Shown one piece after another: positions 19,601 to 25,682 of a stretch of 64,000 nt of DNA. This DNA comes from Sphingomonas sp. 35-24ZXX (GTDB lineage Bacteria; Pseudomonadota; Alphaproteobacteria; Sphingomonadales; Sphingomonadaceae), in contig NZ_JROG01000001.1 in NCBI RefSeq assembly GCF_000786215.1, forward strand, positions 372,001-436,000. Direction: 5' to 3'. Position numbers and translations under genes: made by a program. The notes under the pieces were generated by a model. The model worked only from the letters and a program-made list of their open reading frames with translations, was not told where the DNA came from and made no database searches. Each line of letters opens with the position of its first letter. The stretch's first letter is position 1.

Positions 19601-19886
19601 CCAGAGTCTGAACCAGTCGCTGCGCGCCTGCAAGGTCGCCCGAACGGCGGAGCGCCATCACTTCGTCGGCCATCCTGGCCAGCCGGGCGTCATCGGCGCT
19701 CGCCGGCGCCTGAGGAGACGATGCGGGGGCTGCGGTCTGTGCGGCTGCTGCCAGCAGCGGTGCTTCGGCGACGAAGGACCAGGCAGGCACCACTGGCGAG
19801 GCCAGCAGCCATGCCGCGATCAAGGCCTGTGGCCGCGTCAGCGATGATGACGAGAAAAAAGGTGCAAAGCCCGAACCGGATCGCAT
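16629..19886 (-). CDS. TPR-CHAT domain protein (caspase-like)
   Basis: The protein has 1085 residues. After a hydrophobic N-terminus (about 20-42, possible signal peptide or anchor) come about eight tetratricopeptide units between roughly residues 95 and 460. A helical linker and a C-terminal CHAT domain (clan CD, caspase-like protease) follow. The catalytic pair is visible as LALATHG (His933) and VILSACNTAAG (Cys984), and the usual LARAFFYAGARNLLASHWPV follows. The peptidase therefore looks intact. Family knowledge says such proteins can be proteases switched by TPR-bound partners, some in defence or cell death, but most are uncharacterised. No gasdermin-like or other effector partner is adjacent. 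The start has no strong ribosome site. Confidence 0.88.
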   Translation of the reverse strand: MRSGSGFAPFFSSSSLTRPQALIAAWLLASPVVPAWSFVAEAPLLAAAAQTAAPASSPQAPASADDARLARMADEVMALRRSGDLAGAQRLVQTLVTERRRLSGPDAPETFAAINLAADLLRQQGRFADADPLIREARDGMIRLFGPDDGNSVSMTTNLAVNLDAMGRTREAEPLFRQAVAGWEKLFGRKTRYILPPLNGLATNLMMQGRFGEAETLLREELALRRELDGADDADTIYAKIGIGSLFADQGLNAAAEPWMAEAVADFLRTQGEAAYDTLNAMGRLAVVLKDQQRFDEAEKLQRRVIDVSTKAFGEKSRVRIGMLNDLGRTYEAQSQFDKAEPLYREALELGRVVRGPEDQQTLIYEGNLGAALLYQQRFAEAEPLIRKTLAARTKLLGKNHPQRLYSLNDLALCLFFQGRYAEAKPLYDEIVPAFQRQLGRNHPYTLAAMNNSNIALLGQPGSEEEALAMAQRTVASLREQRGIVGKTRGLARDGQAPTENEAFYFTTLMDAAWQLGEKLPERRADMFVSAIVAAQEAMDGPAGQAVAESAARAAANAAGGLGESVRQRRELADRWAALGSDRNLVLASGAADSPQKLAAIDRERGAIETQVAAIDTKLKAGFPQYYDLVQPRPLNGKQVIDLMGPDEALLLVLPATFGTHVIAVSDSGVNWNRSPLKKREVDLLVRRLLWDVGANVTVDAVEDAEWSNEGEGAYPFDRRSAFVLYDQLIAPVAGTLEGKRHVFIAAAGSLSSLPFGMLVTEKPEGADGDPANLRGTKWFGDAHALIQIPSLQSLKFLRDKLASAPGQRGAASRQPFMGFGDPVLDGAVAVRGGGGRGAFVKGQGRDPRRARPQGLAAADVFAAGTTRSGGGVVDVGALKQMARLPGTAIELAAMRTALGASPASVMTGAQATETNVRKARLFDARILALATHGLMAGEIEGAAEPGLVFTPPAKPSEADDGLLTASEVAALKLDADWVILSACNTAAGDGSEGAPGLSGLARAFFYAGARNLLASHWPVRDDVAAKMTVRTIEIARDNPSLSRAEAFAQAMREIRNDASQDSASDTLAHPNAWAPFTLIGDGAR

Positions 19887-20040
19887 CGACAGCCCCGTAT
19901 GTCATCGGCCTTAACGTGCATCAGCACAGCCGACAGGTTGGAGCGACCCGAACGCGAACCTTGTGCGGATTTGCCGCGAAGGATGCAAGGGTCTTGCTGG
20001 CGAATTCGATGGAAGAAGGGGAGCCCACGGCGTCCCCAAA

Positions 20041-20141
20041 CAATATAAGCCCGGGCGCGATGAGAAGGGGGGGAGGATCGCGCGCCCGGGCTCATGTTTG
20101 TTAGGACGACATTGGAGGGGGGGCTTGGTCTGTCGTCCTGA
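20041..20141 (-). ncRNA. Candidate sRNA with two C-rich (anti-SD) hairpin loops
   Basis: Read leftward, the segment folds into two hairpins. Hairpin 1 pairs AGGACGACA (20139-20131) with TGTCGTCCT (20111-20103), nine perfect pairs, and its loop carries CCCCCCCTCC. Hairpin 2 pairs 20095-20081 with 20059-20045 (core AGCCCGGGCGCG), fifteen pairs including one G-U, and its loop carries CCTCCCCCCCTT. A U-rich tail (ATTGTTT) follows, as in an intrinsic terminator. A GGAAC-N16-GGTT promoter places transcription start near 20141, just before hairpin 1. Hairpin sRNAs with CCUCC-type loops that pair with Shine-Dalgarno sequences are known in alphaproteobacteria (the suhB/alpha-r14 and cuckoo types). No plausible protein is encoded. 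The function is inferred. Confidence 0.7.
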
Positions 20142-20147
20142 ATTGAA

Positions 20148-20172
20148 AACCGCCTTGCGCAAATTTGGTTCC
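20148..20172 (-). promoter_or_regulatory. EcfG-like promoter for the sRNA
   Basis: On the minus strand GGAAC (20172-20168) is followed after 16 bases by GGTT (20151-20148). The general stress sigma factor EcfG of alphaproteobacteria recognises GGAAC-N16/17-(C)GTT, so this is a near match with one deviation in the -10 element. Expected initiation 6-8 bases downstream coincides with the start of the candidate sRNA hairpin. Confidence 0.5.
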
Positions 20173-20278
20173 GCAAAAAAAATGCGGCGACAATATTTTT
20201 TTGCGCAGCTGCGATCCAAGGAGCGCTGCAAGGGATGGACTGGCGCGCTGGCGACGTCTCAACGCAGGCGGCAGGCAC

Positions 20279-20307
20279 AAAAAAACGGGGCCCGAAGACC
20301 CCGTTTT
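20279..20307 (-). terminator. Rho-independent terminator of small exported protein gene
   Basis: On the minus strand, AAACGGGG and CCCCGTTT pair around an 8-base loop (TCTTCGGG) and are followed directly by a run of T (seven). It lies 46 bp after the stop of the small protein gene at 20354-20575. The A-rich left flank also makes it symmetric enough to act from the other side. Confidence 0.9.
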
Positions 20308-20353
20308 CCTGATTGGGTTGGACCAGAGCGGTCCGACCTGAACCTGATCGAAA

Positions 20354-20575
20354 TCAGGGGCTGGTCGGGGTGTCGCTGTCCTGGTCGGCAGCGATCACGA
20401 TGCCGCCGATGACGGCAGCAGCAGCCACGATACCGATGATGATTCCGGTGCCGCCAGCAGCTTCGCTGTCTTCTTCAGTGGTCGCCGAAACGCGCTGGTT
20501 GACGGCCTGAGCCATAACCGGCGTCGCTACGACGGTGAGTGCGGCCAGAGCGGCCACTGCAAAACGATTCTTCAT
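20354..20575 (-). CDS. Small exported single-helix protein, unknown function
   Basis: The protein has 73 residues: a clear signal peptide (MKNRFAVAALAALTVVATP, cleavage after MAQA), a short acidic linker (TTEEDSEAAGG), a glycine/isoleucine/alanine membrane helix (about residues 42-62) and an acidic tail (ADQDSDTPTSP). It starts at ATG 20575 behind a very strong ribosome site (GGAGG, seven bases upstream) and ends in a strong terminator. It therefore looks like a highly expressed monocistronic gene. I recognise no named family; similar short proteins are common in sphingomonads. Confidence 0.75.
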   Translation of the reverse strand: MKNRFAVAALAALTVVATPVMAQAVNQRVSATTEEDSEAAGGTGIIIGIVAAAAVIGGIVIAADQDSDTPTSP

Positions 20576-20817
20576 ATTAACCTCCGTCACGTCTTTAGTT
20601 CGAAGCCTTAAATCATTGAAATTCAAGACGTTGCAACCCGTTGCGAAAAGAGTGTTTTACGAGCTCTTCCCGACGCTCAATGCCCAACTAGGCGGAAAGT
20701 TCCCCCCGTGCAAGCCAGATTTGCGCCTCGAACCACCGCAAAAAAGCTTTTGTCGCAAGCTGTTGCATGCGGGCAACGAATGCTTTCCGATTGGTTACTG
20801 TCGGCCTTGAACTGGCT

Positions 20818-22491
20818 TCAGCGGCCGCCGCCCTGCTGGTACCTGCGGATACCGCCCACCCAGGTTTCCACCACCTTGGCATTGCGCAGATCGCCAGGCG
20901 TGCTGAGCAGGGGATCGATATCGAGCAGGATGAAATCCGCCCGCATTCCCGGCGTCAGCGTGCCGAACCGCTCTTCGGCAAAGCCCGCATAGGCCGCGCC
21001 GCGGGTGAAGGCATCGATCGCCTCGACGCGCCCCAGCCGCTCTTGCGGTTGCCAGCCACCAAAGGGCTGGCCATCGGCGCCCTCGCGCGTGATCGCGGCG
21101 GCCAGGCCCGCAAACGGGTCAGGCGATTCCACCGGCGTGTCGGACCCGAACGCAATCGGAACGCCCGCCGTGGTCAGCGTCTTCCAGGCATAGGCTCCGG
21201 CCAGCCGGGCAGGGCCCAGCCTGGCTTCGGCCATCAGCCGGTCGGAAATCTGGTGCACCGGCTGCATCGAGGCGATAATGCCATTCTTGGCAAAGCGCGG
21301 AATGTCGACGGGATCGATGATCTGCGCATGCTCGACCCGCCAGCGGCGATCGCCCTTGTAATCCTTGGCCAGTTCCTCGATCGCCGAGAGTACCTGCGCG
21401 TTGGCACCGTCGCCGATGGCGTGCGCGGCGATCTGGAAATCGTCCATCGCCGCGCGGCTCATCATGTTGAGCAGCTGGGTGTCGTTGACAAAGGCCAGGC
21501 CGCGCTCGCCGGGCTTGTCGGCATAGTCCGCCTTGAGCAGCGCTCCGCGCGAACCCAGCGCGCCATCGAGATACAGCTTCACGCCGTTCAATCGCAGACG
21601 GTCGTCGTACAGCCAAGGCGTCGGGCGCGGCCCTGCGATCGCGACCATCGCATCAATGCCGCCGGCATAAGCCATGATGCGGACATAGAGCCGCTGTTCG
21701 TCGCCCGCGCGGCGATAGGCCTGCCAGTCGTCAATGGTCGTGCCCATGTCGGCGATGCCGGTGATGCCCAGCGCCAGCAGATGCTTCTGCGCAGCGATCA
21801 GGGCGGCGTCGCGATCGACCGCGCGCGGCGGCGGCACGGCTTTGGAGACCAGGGCTTCGGCAGCATCGACGAAGACGCCCGCAGGCTTACCGCCGATCCG
21901 CTCGACCCGGCCTCCGGGGGGATCCTTGGCATCGGGCTTGACCCCGGCGGCCTGCATCGCAGCCGTGTTCGCCCATCCGGCATGGCCATCGACGCGCTCC
22001 AGCCAGACCGGACGGTCGGGAACGACAGCGTCAAGATCGGCGGCGGTCGGGAAGCGGCCCAGGCCCCATTTTTCCTGGTTCCATCCGCGCCCGATGATCC
22101 AGGGGCGGCTGGGGTTCTCATCGGCATAGGCCTTGATCAGGCCCAGCGCCTCTTCGAGCGAGCGCGTGCCGGACAGATCGAGCGTCAGCAGCGAAAAGCC
22201 CAGCCCCATGACATGGCCATGCGCATCGATGATCCCGGGCATCAAGGTGCGGCCGTCGCCGTCGAGCTTGTAATCGAGCTTTTCGGGCCGCTTGTCGCGC
22301 CGCTCGAGCAGCGCCTTGACCTTGCCGTCATTGTCGATGACCAGCCCGGTGAAGTTCACCACCTTGCCCTTGGCGTCCAGGGTCATGCCGTTGACATTGT
22401 CGATCAGGCCGTCGGCCCAGGCGGGGATGGCGGCGCTGGCAAGCCATGCAGCGGCAAGCGCCAACCCGCGCGAAAAGGTTCTGGCGATCAT
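20818..22491 (-). CDS. Exported YtcJ-like amidohydrolase
   Basis: This is a metal-dependent amidohydrolase (Amidohydro_3, YtcJ type), 557 residues, with a signal peptide (LALAAAWLASAAIPAWA) and so probably periplasmic. Metal-site motifs are PGIIDAHGHVMG near residue 85, the LDGALGSRGALL lysine/aspartate region, AAHAIGDGAN, WRVEHAQII and FGSDTPVESPDPF. The substrate is unknown; the family acts on amide or ring C-N bonds. It overlaps the upstream dehydrogenase by four bases (ATGA), so the two are translationally coupled, which may hint at a shared catabolic pathway. Confidence 0.85.
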   Translation of the reverse strand: MIARTFSRGLALAAAWLASAAIPAWADGLIDNVNGMTLDAKGKVVNFTGLVIDNDGKVKALLERRDKRPEKLDYKLDGDGRTLMPGIIDAHGHVMGLGFSLLTLDLSGTRSLEEALGLIKAYADENPSRPWIIGRGWNQEKWGLGRFPTAADLDAVVPDRPVWLERVDGHAGWANTAAMQAAGVKPDAKDPPGGRVERIGGKPAGVFVDAAEALVSKAVPPPRAVDRDAALIAAQKHLLALGITGIADMGTTIDDWQAYRRAGDEQRLYVRIMAYAGGIDAMVAIAGPRPTPWLYDDRLRLNGVKLYLDGALGSRGALLKADYADKPGERGLAFVNDTQLLNMMSRAAMDDFQIAAHAIGDGANAQVLSAIEELAKDYKGDRRWRVEHAQIIDPVDIPRFAKNGIIASMQPVHQISDRLMAEARLGPARLAGAYAWKTLTTAGVPIAFGSDTPVESPDPFAGLAAAITREGADGQPFGGWQPQERLGRVEAIDAFTRGAAYAGFAEERFGTLTPGMRADFILLDIDPLLSTPGDLRNAKVVETWVGGIRRYQQGGGR

Positions 22492-23372
22492 TTGCGCGGA
22501 AGTCTCCGAATAAGGGCGCTGGTATCCTGGCGGCCGGCACCCAGGTGCTGGGCCTCGGCAAAGAACTGGTCCAGCAGGGCCGCCACGGGCAGCGATGCGC
22601 CGTTGTTGCGCGCTTCGTCGAGCGCCAGACCCAGGTCCTTGCGCATCCAGTCGATCGCAAAGCCGAAGTCGAAGCTGTCCTCCGACATGGTCTTCCAGCG
22701 GTTGTCCATCTGCCAGCTTTGCGCTGCGCCGCCGGAGATCGCGGAGAAGACCTTGTCGAGATCGAGCCGGCTGGTCTGGGCAAAGCGCATCGCTTCGCTC
22801 AATCCGCCCAGAACGCCGGCGATGCAGATCTGGTTGACCATCTTGGTGGTCTGGCCATCGCCAGGCCCGCCGACATGGACGATGCGCGAGGAATAGCTCT
22901 TGATGATCGGCCGAGCGGCCTCGACCGCATCGGTCTTGCCGCCGCACATGATGGCGAGCGTGCCGTTTTCGGCCCCCGCCTGGCCGCCGGTCACCGGGGC
23001 ATCGACGCACAGGATTCCCTTGGCGCGGCCTTCGACCGAAATCTGCCGGGCAATGGTCGCGGACACCGTGGTATGGTCGATGAATACCGCGCCTTTGGGC
23101 AAAGTCATGAACGCGCCCTGGCGCCCCATGATGACCTGCGCCAGGTCATCGTCATTGCCTACGCAGGTGATCACCGCATCCATGCCCTCGGCCGCTTCTG
23201 CCGGGGTCGCAGCGACGCGCACCTGGCTCGCCAGATGCGGGTTGGCATCCAGCCAGCCCTGCACCTTGCCTGGGCTGCGGTTGTAAAGCGCCAGCGAATG
23301 TCCGTTGTTGCCCAGATGGCGAGCCATGGGGCCGCCCATCACGCCGATGCCGATAAATGCTATATTTGCCAT
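22488..23372 (-). CDS. 3-hydroxyisobutyrate/beta-hydroxyacid dehydrogenase
   Basis: This is an NAD(P)-dependent beta-hydroxyacid dehydrogenase, 294 residues. It has the Rossmann start FIGIGVMGGPMARHL, the substrate loop VDAPVTGGQAGAENGTLAIM, and the catalytic lysine region GQTTKMVNQICIAG. It could be a 3-hydroxyisobutyrate dehydrogenase (valine breakdown) or a tartronate semialdehyde reductase; motifs alone do not separate these. It is the first gene of a two-gene leftward operon with the amidohydrolase, and its start is 60 bp from the divergent ilvA. Confidence 0.88.
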   Translation of the reverse strand: MANIAFIGIGVMGGPMARHLGNNGHSLALYNRSPGKVQGWLDANPHLASQVRVAATPAEAAEGMDAVITCVGNDDDLAQVIMGRQGAFMTLPKGAVFIDHTTVSATIARQISVEGRAKGILCVDAPVTGGQAGAENGTLAIMCGGKTDAVEAARPIIKSYSSRIVHVGGPGDGQTTKMVNQICIAGVLGGLSEAMRFAQTSRLDLDKVFSAISGGAAQSWQMDNRWKTMSEDSFDFGFAIDWMRKDLGLALDEARNNGASLPVAALLDQFFAEAQHLGAGRQDTSALIRRLPRK

Positions 23373-23431
23373 GGCGGTGCCTTAACGGATGTTTTCAATC
23401 AGCGCCATATCGGTTAGGGGCCGCAGCCGAT

Positions 23432-24658
23432 ATGACCAGTCCCACCGACCGCCTCACCCTAGACGATATCCGTGCTGCGCATGCCCGCATCGCAGGATCG
23501 ATCGTCCGCACCCCCACGCTTGTCAGCCGGACGCTGTCCGCGATTACCGGGGCGACGGTGTATCTGAAGTTCGAGAACCTGCAGTTCACGGCGGCGTACA
23601 AGGAGCGCGGCGCGCTCAACTTCCTGTCGCAGATGACCGACGAGGCCAAGGCCAAGGGCGTGATCGCCGCATCGGCCGGCAACCACGCGCAGGGTCTCGC
23701 CTGGCACGGTACCCGGCTGGGGGTTCCGGTCACCATCGTGATGCCCAAGCCGACGCCCACCATCAAGGTGCAGCAGACCGAGGCGAATGGCGGCAAGGTC
23801 ATTCTGTTCGGCGAGAAATACGACGATGCCTATGCGCATGCGCGCGAACTCGAGATCACCGAAGGCCTGACCTTCGTCCACCCGTTCGACGATCCGGTGA
23901 TCGCGGCGGGGCAGGGGACGGTCGCGATCGAGATGCTTGAGGACGCGCCCGAGATCGATCATTTCGTCATCCCGATCGGCGGCGGCGGGCTGTTCTCCGG
24001 CATGGGGACGGCCGCGCGTGCGCTCAAGCCCGACATCAGGCTGACCGGCGTGCAGGCGCAGCTCTACCCCAGCATGTACAATACGGTGAAGGGCACGCAG
24101 TATCCTTGCGAGGGCGATACGCTGGCCGAAGGCATCGCGGTGAAGCAGCCTGGCGAATTCACCCGCGAGATCGTGCGTGCGCTGGCCGACGACATCGTGC
24201 TGGTCACCGAACCGCAGCTGGAGACCGCTGTCAGCCTGCTGCTGCAGATCGAAAAGACCGTGGCTGAAGGCGCAGGCGCCGCTGGCCTTGCCGCGCTACT
24301 CGCCGAACCGCAGCGCTTTGCAGGGCAGACGGTCGGCGTCGTGCTGTGCGGCGGCAATATCGACACGCGGCTGCTCGCCAACGTGCTGCTGCGCGATCTG
24401 GCGCGCTCGGGCCGGCTCGCTCGCCTGCGCATTGCGCTGCAGGATCGTCCCGGCGCGCTGTTCAAGGTGATGCGCCAGTTCGATGCGCATCAGGTCAATA
24501 TCATCGAGATCTATCACCAGCGCGTCTTCACCAACCTGCCGGCCAAGGGGCTGATCACCGATATCGAATGCGAGGCGCGCGACCGCGGCCAGCTCGAGGC
24601 GCTGATCACCTCGCTCAAGGCCAGCGGCTACGACGTGGGCCTGGTCGAGGTCGCCTGA
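23432..24658 (+). CDS. ilvA: Threonine ammonia-lyase (threonine dehydratase) with ACT domain
   Basis: This PLP enzyme deaminates threonine to 2-oxobutyrate. In 408 residues the PLP lysine is Lys57 in QFTAAYKERGALNF, followed by ASAGNHAQGLA and the glycine-rich phosphate loop PIGGGGLFSGM. A C-terminal ACT domain (about 335-408: LRIALQDRPGALFKVMRQF) suggests amino-acid control. The single ACT and the length match the short type (TdcB/IlvA2-like), often used for isoleucine synthesis or threonine breakdown. ATG 23432 (MTSPTDR) fits the family N-terminus. It is probably monocistronic. Confidence 0.93.
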   Translation: MTSPTDRLTLDDIRAAHARIAGSIVRTPTLVSRTLSAITGATVYLKFENLQFTAAYKERGALNFLSQMTDEAKAKGVIAASAGNHAQGLAWHGTRLGVPVTIVMPKPTPTIKVQQTEANGGKVILFGEKYDDAYAHARELEITEGLTFVHPFDDPVIAAGQGTVAIEMLEDAPEIDHFVIPIGGGGLFSGMGTAARALKPDIRLTGVQAQLYPSMYNTVKGTQYPCEGDTLAEGIAVKQPGEFTREIVRALADDIVLVTEPQLETAVSLLLQIEKTVAEGAGAAGLAALLAEPQRFAGQTVGVVLCGGNIDTRLLANVLLRDLARSGRLARLRIALQDRPGALFKVMRQFDAHQVNIIEIYHQRVFTNLPAKGLITDIECEARDRGQLEALITSLKASGYDVGLVEVA

Positions 24659-24882
24659 TCCGGCGCACTCTAGGCCGGGGCCTGGCGGTTATCCTGACGA
24701 TTCAGCATGAATCCTTCGTTTATCCACAACGACAGACGGTTCGCCGCCAAATTGACTCGACTTGGCGCGGCTTAACCACGAAAGTTGGTTAACCGGCTTG
24801 GCGGGGGCGGGCATTGTCGATCATACCGGCGACAGGGCCATCACCCGCATCTCAGGCACTTTGGACAAGGACCGTTCCACCC

Positions 24883-25638
24883 GTGAGCGCACCGGCACGC
24901 TTTCCCCGTTTCTTCGTGACCAACCCCGGCCCATGCCCCTATCTTCCGGGCAAGAGCGAGCGCAAGGTGTTCACCGAACTGAGCGGCCCGCATGCCGATG
25001 AGCTCAACGACGCGCTGAGCCGCATCGGCTTTCGCCGCAGCCAGAACGTCGCCTATCGGCCCAGCTGTCTTGACTGTCGCGCCTGTGTCTCGGTGCGCGT
25101 GGTCGCCGACCAGTTCGTTCCTTCGGCCAACCAGCGCAAGGTGCTCAAGCGCAACAGCGACCTCATCGTCTCGGCCTGCAGGCCCTGGTCGACGCAGGAG
25201 CAATATGACCTGCTGCGCCGCTATCTGAAGACGCGGCACCCCGGTGGCGGAATGTCCGACATGGACGACATGGATTATGCCGACATGGTCGAGCACACGC
25301 CGGTGCGCAGCTATGTCATCGAATATCGCGAGCCCAATCCCGATGGCAGCGCCGGCAAGCTGGTGGGCGCGTGCCTGACCGACCAGCAGGGCGACGGCCT
25401 GTCGATGATCTACAGCTTCTACGAGCCCAATCACCCGGCACGGCGGGGCTTGGGCAATTACATCATCATGGACCATATCCAGCGGGCGGCGCGTGCGCGG
25501 CTGCCCTATGTGTACCTCGGCTATTGGGTAAAATCTTCGCCGCGGATGCAGTACAAGGTGAAATACCAGCCGTTGGAACTGCTTGGCCCCGATGGCTGGC
25601 ATGCTTTCGATCTTGAACGCGATGGCACCCCCGCCTAG
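24883..25638 (+). CDS. bpt: Leucyl/aspartyl-tRNA--protein transferase (N-end rule)
   Basis: Bpt adds leucine from Leu-tRNA to proteins with N-terminal Asp or Glu, marking them for ClpS/ClpAP degradation. The 251-residue protein shows the conserved N-terminal cysteine-bearing block [28 protein letters not shown]-x2-CRACVSVRV and the C-terminal GNAT-like segment ([37 protein letters not shown]). A GTG at 24883 ([13 protein letters not shown]) is preferred, because homologous starts look like this and AAGGA lies 11 bases upstream; a TTG at 24814 is the alternative. Confidence 0.92.
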   Translation: MSAPARFPRFFVTNPGPCPYLPGKSERKVFTELSGPHADELNDALSRIGFRRSQNVAYRPSCLDCRACVSVRVVADQFVPSANQRKVLKRNSDLIVSACRPWSTQEQYDLLRRYLKTRHPGGGMSDMDDMDYADMVEHTPVRSYVIEYREPNPDGSAGKLVGACLTDQQGDGLSMIYSFYEPNHPARRGLGNYIIMDHIQRAARARLPYVYLGYWVKSSPRMQYKVKYQPLELLGPDGWHAFDLERDGTPA

Positions 25639-25682
25639 ACAAAATTGATCGACGCGCAGGAACTCGCCTGCGTGACAAGCAT

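Noticed and set aside
17508-19847. Long open frame (over 770 codons) on the plus strand, antisense to the TPR-CHAT gene
   Set aside because: High G+C DNA gives long antisense frames by codon bias; the translation lacks domain motifs, while the minus-strand protein has clear TPR and CHAT motifs.
20171-20187. Small hairpin with A-rich loop (CCGCA, seven A, TGCGG) considered as a terminator
   Set aside because: No gene reads into it without first meeting the strong terminator at 20279-20307, and it overlaps the proposed -35 of the sRNA.
20679-20703. GGAAC-N16-CATT upstream of the small exported protein as a second EcfG promoter
   Set aside because: The -10 part lacks the GTT core and the site is over 100 bp from the start codon; too weak to claim.
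24720-24728. Perfect DnaA box (TTATCCACA) upstream of bpt
   Set aside because: A single box without an AT-rich unwinding region or neighbouring origin genes is not evidence for a replication origin.
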